The notes under the pieces were generated by a model. It was given only the letters and a program-made list of their open reading frames with translations. It was not told where the DNA came from and made no database searches. The translations under genes were made by a program, and so were the position numbers. Source: Symbiodinium natans (lineage: Eukaryota > Sar > Dinophyceae > Suessiales > Symbiodiniaceae). Taken from it: DNA of 64,000 bases. Location: the NCBI GenBank assembly GCA_905221605.1, contig CAJNDS010002271.1, positions 5,001 through 69,000 of the forward strand, given 5' to 3'. Positions 43,001 to 54,018 of the stretch are shown one piece after another (the first letter of the stretch is position 1; each line of letters opens with the position of its first letter).

Positions 43001-44935
43001 GCCAGTTTCCGAATCAGCCGTTTATCAGTTTCCGAATCAGCCGTTTGCCAGTTTCTGAAACATCCGTTTCCTGGTTTCCGAATTTCCCGTTTCAGTTTCT
43101 GATTCACCCGTCTGGGTTTCTGATTCAGCCGTCCTGGTTTCTGATTCAAGCTTGGTTTCTGATTTTCCCGTTTCGGTTTCTGATTCAGGTCTGGTTTCTG
43201 ATTCAACCGTTTTGGTTTCTGATTCAGCCGTTCTGGTTTCTGATTTTTCCGTCGACCGAATCTCGCAGCGCATCCCTGGAGCTCCCACCCGCAGAGAATC
43301 TCGCAAAAATAGAATGGAGTGCCTTGATGCCTGAGACCATGATCAGACAGTGCTTCACTTTCTGCTGCTTTTCCGCACAAGGCCCGCCTCATGCGGACTT
43401 AAAGAACCTGAAGGACCGCCTTTGAGAGCACCAGAGCGGGGTGTTGCACCGGGGCACCGTAAATGCATGTAAATGCTTAATCAGGCTTAATCCCTCACGG
43501 TGGTGGTCCAGAGCCTGCAAGTGCCAATCTGCCAAGCCACACCATCATCCCCAAAGTATCCCAAGCATATCCAAAGCCAGTTCATTGCTGTGTGCAAGAG
43601 ATCGAGCAGAACTACTGAAGTGCACGTGTCTCCCTGGGGCTTCCTGCTTGGAGGATCGGTTTCGCTTCCGCATCCTCCGCGGCCATCAGGCATGCGATGC
43701 ATATCTTCGAATGGCAGATTAAACTGCTGGGTGCGTAGAAGTTCCGCTGGAGCAACCTAACGTGTGGGCTTCAGAGTAGCAAGCCCTCCCCTCAGCCCAT
43801 CACCACAAACGTCTCAGAACTGTAGAGTTCCACGAAAGTCGACCGCCAAAGCCAACATCTCAGCGTGACTTGGGGGTTGTTTTTGGATGTTGAGTGGTTT
43901 GGGGCACCAGGGGCACCAGCTTCGGGGGCCTCTCGGCCTCTTCTCTGGCTTCCGGGCCTTTGGGACTCGGCTTGGCGCACCTTCAAGCCTGAAGCCCTCA
44001 ACATTGTGCTAAGCTAGATACATGAGGTACTCAACTGGTACTCAGCTAGTCGCTGAATTCAGGGTTCCAGAGGCTCTCGCTGGAAGCAAAGTATACTCAC
44101 TTGTGACTTTGTTTCTGGCTCGCTTGTGACCTTCTTCTGGTTTTGCCTTCTTGTGACTCTTTACCTCTGGAGGTTCTCGTTTGTGCCCGTTTCGTCCTTG
44201 TTCAGAGCCACAACCCCTGCATGGGGTGCTTCTCGCTTACGCCTTTCTGGTTACGGCTCCGTCTTGCCTGGGAAATGGACACAGCTAAACTCATCAGGCG
44301 TCGCTTGCATCTGGCTTTCTCGTTCAAAGGGGGCGCTTCGTGAGCGTGAGGCTTGTGGCCTAGAGCGGCGCTCAACATCGGTACATTGAGGGTTTCGTTG
44401 CTCTCACATGGCAGGCAAGGTTGTGCAGGTTGTGCACGTTCTTATCAACCCTTTCCTCCCCTCCCAAGTTGTTCTGTCCCTTTCTCCTCTTTCATGGCTC
44501 GGGGGGCAGGACAATCGAATTCCCTCCTATACGCAATGTTCGCACTACTCCAAGGTGTTTTCCTCGTCGGAAGTTTTATCTTACCCCAAATCCCTGCCAT
44601 CCTCCCTTGCGGATCCTGTACAGCAGCGCGAGGTGGAGAATCTGCTCCGACACCGGGACCAACTCACATGCGTGCCTGCTCTTGTTTCTGCGAACTGTAA
44701 GACGGGCGTGACTAGCATTTGTAAAACATCTACACAAGAAAGAGAGCAGTGCTCCCTTTCTCTCTCTCTCTCAATCTCTCCTTGTACTCTCTCTAGATAC
44801 TCTCTGATGCTCTCTTTGGGGGGGGGTGCTCGGGGGCAGGAGCTGAACCCGACGGCCTACTACGGCTTGGCCTTAGTCGCGGTCGCCTTCATTGGCTGGG
44901 CTGCGCAGCTCTCCGTGTTCAGAAAGAAGATTTGA
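40039..44935 (+). CDS. unknown protein with C-terminal membrane helix (exon set)
   Basis: Exons with matching phase: 40039-40113 (25 codons, reading VPAYATGKFRKTEMISARDL; GC donor), 40251-40326 (reading KENTRYTPHCAAALRGERIC; GT donor, phase 1) and 41433 to about 41581 (reading HASLCRVAIPLFVVEGADCN and then NIRLVSPQGDEG). Later pieces are 44627-44671 (REVENLLRHRDQLTC, GT donor) and a terminal exon 44840-44935 with a membrane helix (YYGLALVAVAFIGWAAQL) and basic C-terminus before TGA. The first three join in frame. The link to the last two across the repeat block at 41.7-43.3 kb is only positional. A tail-anchored membrane protein is the simplest reading. I do not recognise the family. The intron 40114-40250 is a GC-AG intron with CAGGCTG at both splice sites. 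Confidence 0.45.
40868..40962. repeat. CCACCCCGCC minisatellite
   Basis: About nine imperfect copies of a 10-base unit (ccaccccgcc) with variants ccagcccgcc and tgcccaccg, within an intron. Confidence 0.85.
41756..42118. repeat. aatcagaaact tandem repeat, left arm
   Basis: About 20 copies of a unit near 14-24 bp whose core is gcgaatcagaaact or gcgcatcagaaact. Two more copies lie inside the G-run block at 42173 and 42350. The reverse complement of this core makes up the repeat at 42868-43250. Confidence 0.88.
42119..42303. repeat. G-run array (potential G-quadruplex)
   Basis: Two blocks of long G runs separated by single T, each preceded by a cagaaac copy of the neighbouring repeat and followed by cagtcgcgtgcaggtgg. 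Open frames of glycine and tryptophan are artefacts. Confidence 0.88.
42535..42866. repeat. interstitial telomere-like CCCTAAA/CCCTGAA array
   Basis: Tandem heptamers with the strand reversed relative to the array at 26714: CCCTAAA units with a long central block of CCCTGAA (about 42660-42785), then CCCTAAA again. The CCCTGAA subarray is homogeneous, so it was expanded as a variant. TTTAGGG-type telomeres are known in dinoflagellates; this copy is internal and flanked by other repeats. Confidence 0.92.
42868..43250. repeat. gtttctgattc tandem repeat, right arm
   Basis: First, copies of a 23-base unit (agtttccgaatcagccgttt) to about 43070, then copies of a shorter gtttctgattc unit. The core gtttctgattc is the reverse complement of gaatcagaaac in the left arm at 41756. 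The frames reading FLIQPSWFLIQ on + and ESETRTAESETK on - are repeat artefacts. Confidence 0.88.
43251..44626. other. intron-like stretch, no supported exon
   Basis: Several GC-rich pieces look partly coding (about 43311-43370, and 43589-43720 reading RDRAELLKCTCLPGASCLED) but have competing frames and no domain. I leave them uncalled. Confidence 0.3.
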
Positions 44936-47593
44936 GAGGGTGTGCGGTTTTTGGTTGTTGTGCTTTGAAGACTTAGCTATAAGAGTACTTGAAGCACTTT
45001 GCTTAGCTGCCTTCGATCCTCCACCGTCGCAGCCGAAGGTCTGGATATCCGGGCCTCGGCGCCTGACGACTTGGAACCTCGAGCCAAGAGCGCGGAGTTC
45101 TGCGGAGTGATGCGGAGTGATGCGGGGTGTCACCTGTTGAAGCCTTTTGCGAAGCTCCTGGACTCCTGGACAGCTCGGCCCAAGCTTCTTGTATTTGCAC
45201 AAGGATGCGGCCAAGCTAAGAGAGGCCTCACGGGACTACTACAGAGTCCGTGACAGCTTGACAGCGCTTAAAGACAGAGCGCTCTTGAGACAGCGGCCTC
45301 TCCGCACCTGCCGTGAGAATCATCCCCCCGCAGGCTTCAGAGCAAAACATGAGCAAAGGCCTCACCCTCGCTTTGAGTAGCGGGCTGCGTCGTTAGGTCG
45401 AGAGCACTTCCACGCTTGGCTCTTCGCCGGTCGATGTATCGCACATCTTCGCCCCGTTGTCTGTGCTTTGCGCATGTGCATCAAATGGGTAGCAATCGGC
45501 CATCTTGTAGCATGTCTTGTGACATGTATCAGTGCTGTGACAGCATCTTGCGTCGCGACGTTGGCAAAACGCAGAGCTGCTGCTCATTGTTCATAGCATG
45601 CTTCATCAGCATCAAGCTCGGGTCACAACTGGGAGCCTAGAAACAGTGCGCCCCATGGCCTTCGCAAATTGCGGTGCCGAAAGCTTACTCCTGAGTCTTC
45701 TCAGTGGGCCCCCAGCCCTTGCACTGCGCTGAGACTTTCATCCTGGCGCACACCGGCCGCAAAGAGGACTTTGACCGCTTGACCGCTTGACCGCTTGACC
45801 GCTTGACCCGGCCCCAAAGTGTACCTCCCCGCAAGCTCTGACACTGGAGTTGGCTCGTGCTGTTTTGTGCTGTTTTGTCCTCGTGCTTGTCCCTATTGCT
45901 CGATCCTTTGAAGCGCTAGATGCAAGGTATACTCTAGAAATTGTACTCTGAAGCTTGAAGGTTGCTCGTGCGAGCACTACACTGAGAGCAAGTCGCTTGA
46001 GCTCAAAAGCACACCCCACGAGCCTCACAAAATTTTTGGGACTTTCTTAAGCAGAGAGAGAGGAGCCAGACAGGGTCTTCCTCAAATCTGTTCAGAAAGG
46101 CGTTCTCATGCCTTCTTCCAGCAGAGACGTGTGTCTCATATCAGTTTTGTACTGGATTTCCCACCCGAGGCCGAACCGCGTTCTGAGCCCCGTTCTGTCC
46201 TGCTCACCCATCATTCCTGACAGAACATGCCTGACGCAACAGTGCGCCCGACCGATCCCAACAGCACTCCCGTTACCTGCAACCTTCTCTCTCTAAGTGC
46301 CTCGTGCTCATTCGCAAGCCAGTAACACTTCGGCACACACCTTGGGGTACTGATCCCTGGGCATTTGAAGCAACGCATCAACTCAACTCCATCAACTCCA
46401 TCAACTCGTCCCGTGGAGCTCACAAGCGCAGTTGGCTTCAGCCGCCATGCGCCGAAATGCTGCGCCATGAGCCGCGATGGATACCTTTGAGGCGGGGGCT
46501 GCACCGGAACGGCGGAGATAAAATGGAGATAACACATTTTTTTAAACTTTTCCCCTTTGGAGTGCAAGGTGAGCTTCTCGAAGTGCTTCTCATGAGCTTC
46601 GATGTTCAGGCCGGGCGATTGGCACGGCAGGCACGGCAGGCAGCGCTTCGTGGCCTGTGCCTCGGTCGATTGCGCTTCCGCAGTTGTCAGGGTTCCCTCA
46701 GTTCTCAACTGTTTGGGGGGCTGCACTCCCTCCAGACAATCTCCTCTCCGTCCCCACATCTCTGCGCATCCGTGCGCTCTCAAATGGACGCTTTTGCTGG
46801 GATGTGTGCTCATTGCTGCGTGGGCTTGCCGCAAGGTCTCCTGGACGACTTGGAAACCTCCCTGGCAGAGGTGTGAGATGAGAGAGCTCTGTTCAGATGC
46901 CCCCATGTGTTGATGTGCGTTGATGTGCGCGAGTGATAACAGAATAAGAGAGAAAGGTTGAGCATGATTCCGCTCCAGCATCTCCAGCATCTCCAAGCTT
47001 CGAGGCGAGACATGTCTCAAATCATGTCAATTGATTTTTCATCTCCCTGAACAATTTGAACCTGTTGAGCACCCCCACATGCTGTTGATGTCCAGAAGGG
47101 TATAACCTTCCAAGCAACCCCGTGCTGAAGCCATGAACCGCCCGACACCCGGGGAAGTTTCCCCAATTCCCCCACCCAAAACAAAGGGGTGTCCCGTTCA
47201 CGCGTAAGGGAAGAGAGTGAAAAGGGCGAGAGAGAGCTGAGAGGTTCTCTTTGCTTTGTTAAGCACCATGTCTCCCCCCCAACAAACGGCGTGGAGTGAG
47301 AGGAGTGGAACACGAGGATTGGAACGAGGACTGGCAGATTACTGGCGTGGCTACTCGTCGAGCAGATGAAGTGGGCAGGGTGCAAAAGCAAGACGCGAAA
47401 GCAGCATTGAGAAGTACAAGCGCAAGAGCGAATAGCAAGAGAAAAAAGAAACCATGCGAATGAATACGCCCCCGTGGTGGCAGAGTGGGGGCAGGAGCTG
47501 GAATCGGAGGCGTCGTAGTCTGAGTCTCAGTCTAAGTCTCTTGAGTCTTAGTTTCAGTCTCAGTTTGAGTCTCAGTCTCGGTCTTAGTCTCGA

Positions 47594-47722
47594 ATCTGGG
47601 TCTTAGCCTTAGCCTTAGCCTTAGCCTTAGCCTTCGCCTTCGCCTTCGCCTTCGCCTTTGCCTTCGCCTTCGCCTTCGCCTTCGCCTTCGCCTTCGCCTT
47701 CGCCTTCGCCTTCGCCTTTGGC
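47594..47722. repeat. cttcgc hexanucleotide array
   Basis: About 20 copies of cttcgc (with cttagc at the left end and two ctttgc variants), flanked by tagtctcagtct-type repeats on both sides. Confidence 0.9.
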
Positions 47723-48650
47723 TAAGTCTTTAGTTTTAGCCTGAGTCTTCCAGTAGACTTAGCCTAAATCTTCGTCATTAGCCTTAGCCTTAGTCCTTGT
47801 GCTTCGTCCTTAGGGCTTAGTCCTTAGTCTTTGAGTCATTGAGTCTTTTCGTCTTTCGGTCTTTCAGTCTTTTAGTCTTTCGTCTTTCTATAGTCTTTAG
47901 TCTTTCGCCTTTCGTCTCCGTCAGAGTCTTAGTCGTCGTAAATTGCCCGAACCAGACTGAGGGTAGCACGCCAAAGACATTGCTCGGCGATGTGTAGCAA
48001 TGCCGCTGCGTCACAAGAGAACGGAAAGACAGATGCACCAAGACAGATGTGCCAGAAGTCTCAGTAGCACCTCTGAGAAGGCCACGACCTCTTTCGGCTC
48101 GACGTTCCGCACGTGGGGAAGCGACTCGCGCAGGCACCAAACACAGCTCCCGAACCGCACCCAAACGTTCCAAGTGTCATCCGCATCTGGTGCGTGTACG
48201 GTTGCTTTCAGGAACCCCTTGCTGGGATCCACGCTGTTCGCATGAGCCTCGTGTCTCCGTGTCTCCACCTCTTCTTTCAAATTTTCTCACACTTCCTCAC
48301 GCTTTCCCCCTATAATTGATTCATTTGATATCACTGATATCCCCTAGGCTTACAGCACAGAGGTGCCGCCGGTACGTGCGAAGCCCAGGATCCATCGGTG
48401 CAATGGCGGCCTCGTGTCATGCCCCCTTCTGCTTTTTTTTTGCGAAGACACACTTCTCTCTCTCTCTCTCCTTTTGCTGAAAAAGGAATCATTAATGATA
48501 ATTAGTATTGTTGAGAGTGAGGCATGGCCTTGCCGGCCGCGACGGCCGAGAGAGACTCGGAGAGCGAGGAGGCGAGGGGGCTCGGGCGAGCTCGGGGAGA
48601 GGGCTGCGACGTGCGCGCACAGGACGCAGGCAGCCCCCCCCCCCCCCCCC

Positions 48651-48750
48651 NNNNNNNNNNNNNNNNNNNNNNNNNNNNNNNNNNNNNNNNNNNNNNNNNN
48701 NNNNNNNNNNNNNNNNNNNNNNNNNNNNNNNNNNNNNNNNNNNNNNNNNN
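48651..48750. other. assembly gap (100 N)
   Basis: Exactly 100 N between a poly-C run and a CA repeat; a round gap length usually marks unknown true size. Low-complexity sequence at both edges explains the failure to assemble. Confidence 0.99.
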
Positions 48751-49735
48751 CGCACACACACACACACACACACCACACAGAGCTTTGCAGTGCCGATTCG
48801 GTGCCATCGGTGCAAGGCTTTGAGGTTTTTTTTTAGCTCGCCTTGCCGATTTTGCCCTGCACGCCTGCTAACCTTACCATCGTCTGATTCGTCTCACTTT
48901 CATCTCGTTTTTTCGGTCGTTCTCAACACTCCTCTTGGCTCCTTAAACCGTCTTTTTCAGAGGGCACCAGAAGAGTGAATTGTTTGGTGGACCCAGGAGT
49001 CCTTTCACGCGACAACAGACCAAAAGAACAATCTCCACGCATCTCACGCATGCCGTGGCCAATGTCTTGCACTCCCAGTTCTGGGTTGCCGACCTCAAAA
49101 GAGCAGCAACATCACTTGTGCCCACGTAATCCGTGTCACTTGTGCCCACATTGTTCGGGTCACTTGTGCCCACGTTATTAGCGGGGGGGGGGGGGTTGGG
49201 GGGGTAACAATAACGTTGTTTCGGAGGTAAGGGCTTATTTGAAGTGCATAGCTGGCGCATGACCGGCGTGGAAAACAGCTCGAAGAGCTGCTTGTTGGGA
49301 GAAGCCGGAATGATGCAAGGCACTGCCTTCCGGAACTCCCACCGGTTCCAAAAAGGAGACGCTTAGCTGGAGCATGCTGGAGCCGCCCATCCCGCGAGAG
49401 GTTTCGATTCTACACCACGCTTCCCACGCCGAAGTGCATCTGCGCCAAGTCGGTGTGACGAGTGTGAACACCTACTTCTGCCTCTCAGTTCTCTCTTCTT
49501 TTGAGGGTGAACATAGTTGAGTCAAGTGATTGTGGGAGAGAAGTGTTCTCTCACTGAATTCCTGTCTCTGACTGAGTTCTGACTTGATGACCTCCCTCTT
49601 TCCGCCCCTTCTGTCCTCTGCAAAGACAGGCCCCGCCGCTTTTCTTTGTTTCTCTTTAAACTACTTCTGCTCTCAGATGGCTCTGCGCTCAGTTCTGATA
49701 TGTGAGAACGGGAGATGGAAAAATTCCCCCCTGTG

Positions 49736-49881
49736 CTGAGAGAGGGGCTCTCGCATCGCTCCGCCGGCACGACGGCCACGGTGGCTTTCTCCGAGTCGCA
49801 GGAGAGACGTGCCGAGAGAGAGCGAGAGAGTGTTCACAAATCTATCTCTTTCTCTGTCGCTCTCTCTCTCTCTCTCTCTTG

Positions 49882-49912
<31 letters not shown>

Positions 49913-51173
49913 GCTCTCGTTCGTGTTCTCGGTTAAGAAACGAGAGGGGAGGGCTGAGAGCACTTGGAGGGTGCTCTTAAGTGTGTTAACTTCTTTTGTT
50001 GCACAGCTCTCGAAAAGTGGAGAGAGGACCACTTCGGAGCAACGCTCGTCGCGGATCAGTTCCGACCGCAGCTCAGAAACTCTGAGGGTCTTTTGGTGTT
50101 TTTTGGTGTTTTTTGGTGTTTTTTGGTGTTTTTTGGTGTTTTTTGGTGTTTTTGGCGGTTTGGCGGCGGGTTCTCTTGCCATGCCCTGAAGGCCGGATGC
50201 TGAGACCAGAGGCCGGGGGCATCAGCCCAAAGCTGCTAACTTTTGCCCCTGGGCCCCTGGAGGGGTTTCAACGAATCTCCCAAAACCCAGGTGCTGCTCG
50301 AGGAGGCGCATGTTGCGCTGTCAAACGAACGCTTGGACGCTCTGAGTGGGCTCTGCGTGGGCGCTGGAGAAAGCAATCAGTTTGCTCTTCTTGGGCTGCT
50401 CCGCTTTTCGCAAGGCTGGTTTTGCCTTGGATGCCCTGGCCACGCTGAGGCGCAGTGAGTATGACAAAGAATGGCACAGAGTTTTGCCTCAGTTTGTTTC
50501 AGGGCCGGCCCGAGCGGCCTTAGCGTCCCTTCGCGGGATTCGACCTCAGTGCAGCTCAGCAACTGGCGCTACTTGTGTGTCTTTCCTGTCGCCTCATCAG
50601 GACATGGACATGCCATCTCCTGCATCACAGGAGCCGACAATGTTTAACGCTTCACGCTTTTCACTCCCTGTGCGACTGAAAGGTGGATCTCGCGACTGCT
50701 TAAACTAAGTCAGAGTCGTTTTTCACAAGAGAATGAGACATCGTCAGCAGAGGATGGCCCAGACGGCCGAGACCATGGCCAGAACGCAGGCGGGCGCCGC
50801 AACCGAAAGGACACCCACAGGCACGCAGCGCGCGCGCGCATGCGCGCGCGCATGCGCGCATGCACGCACGCATGCACGCACGCACGCATGCACGAACACG
50901 GACACACGCGCACGCACAGAGAGACAGAGAGGGAGGGAGAGAGAGAGAGCAGCAACGGCACGCCTGGGCGGTCCCTCTCGCGGGGGACTATGTGCGCAGG
51001 AAGGAAGGAAGAGAGAGCAGCCCCGAAGAAGAAGAAGAAGAAGAAGAAGAAGAAGAAGAAGAAGAAGAAGAAGAAGAAGAAGAAGAAGAAGAAGAAGAAG
51101 AAGAAGAAGAAGAAGAAGAAGAAGAAGAAGAAGAAGAAGAGCAGGAGATTGAAAGAGATTGAGAGAGATGAGC

Positions 51174-51216
<43 letters not shown>

Positions 51217-51405
51217 CGTGTGTATGTGTGTGTATGTGTGCGGAGTACGCGCGGACATTACAGACAAGGATAGTTATCACGCGGAGTGACATTTTGTTGC
51301 ACTCTCCACTCTCCCGCGCCAACAGGGGACGCCGAGGACGCCGCGATGGCCTTTGCCGCGGCCTCAATAGAAGAACTAGAAGACGATTGGCCCGAAAGCA
51401 TCGAT
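49736..51405 (+). CDS. candidate exons, unknown gene (possibly 5' part of the RING gene)
   Basis: Protein-like pieces after AG acceptors: about 49740-49800 (two competing frames); 50009-50090 (reading LEKWREDHFGATLVADQFRP); about 50290-50345 (VLLEEAHVALSNERLDALS); 50414 to about 50456 (AGFALDALATLRR, then GTGAGT); and 51326 to about 51400 (GDAEDAAMAFAAASIEELED and acidic continuation). They lie in order on the + strand. Two of them suggest a helical, repeat-like protein (LLEEAHVAL, AGFALDALATLRR). No family is recognised and the joins were not verified by phase. Confidence 0.3.
50094..50155. repeat. tggtgtttttt tandem repeat
   Basis: About six copies of an 11-base unit, within a probable intron. 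Confidence 0.9.
50816..51215. repeat. compound microsatellite: GCATGC-type, GAA, GA
   Basis: Alternating purine-pyrimidine tract (cgcgcatgcgcgcatgcacg) at 50825-50925, able in principle to form Z-DNA. A (GAA)n tract lies at about 51027-51140 and a (GA)n tract at 51181-51215. All lie within intron-like sequence. Confidence 0.9.
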
Positions 51406-52500
51406 TTGCCGTGTGTTGACTCTATGCACTTCACTCTATGCACTCGAACTGTATGCACTTGGACAATTGTATGCACTTATTTGTATGCACTTCAACTGCA
51501 TGGCATTCAAGTGTGTTGACTTGAATGCCATGCACTTGTGGTCAACTCTATACACTTCATTGGAATTCAATACATCTGAAGTTAACGGACTTGAGCTCGA
51601 CATTTTTTCACTTAATGCACTTGAGCAACTGTATGAACTTCACTTGTAGCACCCGACTCGGCTGTGCACGTCCAATCAAAAATGTCCAACGCGAGAGCCG
51701 TCAGCCATGAGCATCATCGGCAGTCGCTCTGAAGTCTAAGCTCATAGTCCATAGCGCCTTTCAGGAAGCAACAACTCAGCATGCACGCATGTAGAGCATC
51801 TGTTTCATTAATGTGTGACGGTACATACGCTTTCGTGCTGCAGGCAGGATTCTAAGCAGTGATGTTCCTTTTTTGTCTTGGCCACAAGATCGCCCGCGGT
51901 GGAGCGCTGGCGAAGATACTGGAGGTCGGCGAGCGCTTTCTTCGTCGACTCCCGCGGCGGGCCACGAATGTTCTTCTCAATCTCTCCACACCAAAAACGA
52001 ACTCGAAATCCGCAGCCATGCTTCTGCACGTTCCCGCGACACGCAAAGGCCTGCCGGGCTCTTCCACGAGGCGACATTCTGACTCGCCCCAGGAAACAAT
52101 TGAGCAATGCGGCTGCAGAGGTACTGACAAGTCGCATTGCCTGCAATGCCAAAACTGCACATTTGCGAGGTTTTCTACGCCCCGGAATTCGAGTCCCGCG
52201 ATATTTGCGACAAGAGCGCCTGAATGATACATCGCTAGCGTCGTGCCAGGCGCCTCTCTCCTCCTGTCTAGTTAATTCACCGAAGCGTCTGAGCACCGGA
52301 CAGGGAGCCTTCGAAGCGTCGTGCCCGAGGCGTCACGTACATATACAAGGCAACCGCACAAAGCAGAAGCGTCACATTCAACCAGAACTGTCCAAGAGGC
52401 TGAGTGCCGGGCCTAATCGCCTTCCCTGCTGCTGTTACCACGGCGTTTGCGAGGTTTCCAGAGCCAGCGGAATTCCACACCGACCACGGCCGTTGCTTTT
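51406..52500. other. stretch with tatgcact repeats and one open frame
   Basis: Imperfect tandem of a 13-16 base unit (tatgcacttcact/tatgcacttggaca) at 51420-51660. The frame at 51878-52876 is open for 332 codons and has some protein character at the start (51900-52090), but two other frames are also open there and no domain is visible. I call no gene. Confidence 0.35.
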
Positions 52501-52870
52501 GAACTACAGGCGCTTCACTCTATGCACTCGAACTGTATGCACTTGGACAACTGTATGCACTTATATGGTTGTATACTCTGTGCACTGCACTTCTATGCAC
52601 TTCAACTGCATGGTATTCACATTCGAGTCCCACGAGATGTGCGAGGTTTTCGACGCCCCGGAATTCGAGTCCCGCGATATTTGCGAGGGTTTCGACGCCC
52701 CAGAATTCGAGTCCCACGATTTTTGCGAGGTTTTCGAGGCCCCGGAATTCGAGTCCCACAATGCTTGCGAGGTTTTTTTCGACGCCCCGGAATTCGAGTA
52801 CCGTGATATTTGCGACCCGGAATTCGAGTCCCACGATATTTGCGAGGTTTTGCGAGGTTTTCGGCGGCTG
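52501..52870. repeat. tatgcact repeat followed by 42-bp gaattcgagtccc minisatellite
   Basis: 52510-52618 is a close copy of part of 51420-51520. Then comes a unit of about 42 bp (gaattcgagtcccacgatat then ttgcgaggttttcgacgcccc) repeated six times at 52620-52860, with one isolated copy at 52165-52205. The unit is a multiple of three, so frames stay open. Confidence 0.88.
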
Positions 52871-53660
52871 TCCTAGAAGCGCGCGCCGGCCCTATTCAGT
52901 ACTACTTTTGTACTACAGAAATGGATTTGGTGCGGGGGGCTGTGAGGATTTGGAGAGCCTAAAAGTGCGCGCCGGCCCTAGACAGTACTATTTTTGTACT
53001 AGAGAGGAGCATTTTGAGAGGGGGCCCTATACAGTACTAGTTTTGTACGTTTTCGGTCAACAACGCAAAAACATGAGGGTTTTAGCACCTCTACCACGCG
53101 GAAACCCGCAGAGGGATTGCGTTTGTATGTCAAAAAACGCAAAAACATGAGGGTTTTGGCACCGCGACCACGCCGAAACCCGCAGAGGGTTGACGCGCGC
53201 ACGAAAAGATGCGCGAAAACCCAGGGCTTTAGCACCGCGACCACGCCGAAACCCGCAGAGGGTTGTCCGCGGCGCGCAAGAAACGCCGAAACCCGCGGAG
53301 GGAAGCAATGCCGATCGATGACGACAACCCTACCCACCGCCTTAAACAGATTGATTTTAATTAAGAAACGTATGATTGGGTACGAAAGTCTACCAAATTC
53401 TATTAAAAATCTTGTAAATTCTACTAAATTGTATTAAAATCTCGTAAAGTCTATTATATTGTACTAAAATCTCGTGAATCTGCACTAGACTCTGTGCACT
53501 TCACTCTATGCACTTCACTCTATGCTGTTGGGTCTGTGTACTTCACTCTTGCACTAGACTCTGTGCACTTCACTCTATGCACTTCACTCTCTATGCACTT
53601 CACTCTATGCACTTAACTCTATGCACTTCACTCTATGTTGTTGGGTCAAAGGGCTCCGCA
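52871..53660. repeat. three further tandem or dispersed repeat families
   Basis: At 52870-53045 three copies of a unit containing gcgcgccggccctattcagt and acttttgtacta. At 53050-53310 four copies of a unit containing accacgccgaaacccgcaga, three of them with acatgagggttt or a variant. At 53370-53490 an AT-rich tandem of attaaaatctcgtaaa, then again tatgcacttcactc copies to 53640. Confidence 0.8.
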
Positions 53661-53826
53661 CGGAAGAACCCTTCGCGCTGCTGTCGGGAATTCCTAGCGC
53701 TTCGATAACATCCTCGCAGTAAAAAACGGAGATAAGGAGAGAACAAGAGAGGGTTTTTCTTGTGTTTTCTGAGTTTTCTTCCAATGATTTTTCTTCGCTC
53801 TTGTCTTCTCAACTGCCCTTCTCTCA

Positions 53827-53980
53827 GGACTCGACGGTGCGCACCATCTTCACGGACACCATGACCTCCGACTCGGAGGTGTCGGAAGGCGTGGACGCTC
53901 GGTGCTGCGGGGAGTTTCCCTCTCTCTCTCTCTTCTCTTTGGCATGGGGGTGAAGAGCTTCTGCTCTTAGGAGAGACAGG

Positions 53981-54018
<38 letters not shown>

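Larger units (their letters stand above)
44936..49735. other. gene-poor stretch including assembly gap
   Basis: No recognisable gene follows the stop at 44935. Tandem gaccgctt lies at 45772-45806. Tandem ttagtct/cttagcc and a cttcgc hexamer array lie at about 47500-47900. A candidate exon at 48524-48640 reads MALPAATAERDSESEEARGL and runs into a poly-C tract and the N gap (48651-48750), followed by a CA repeat to 48778. An open - strand stretch at about 48050-48230 (reading HAPDADDTWNVWVRFGSCVW) looks protein-like but has no other support. Confidence 0.4.

Noticed and set aside
47500-47900. Possible CRISPR-like or coding repeat at the cttcgc array
   Set aside because: It is a simple hexanucleotide repeat without spacers; nothing here is prokaryotic.
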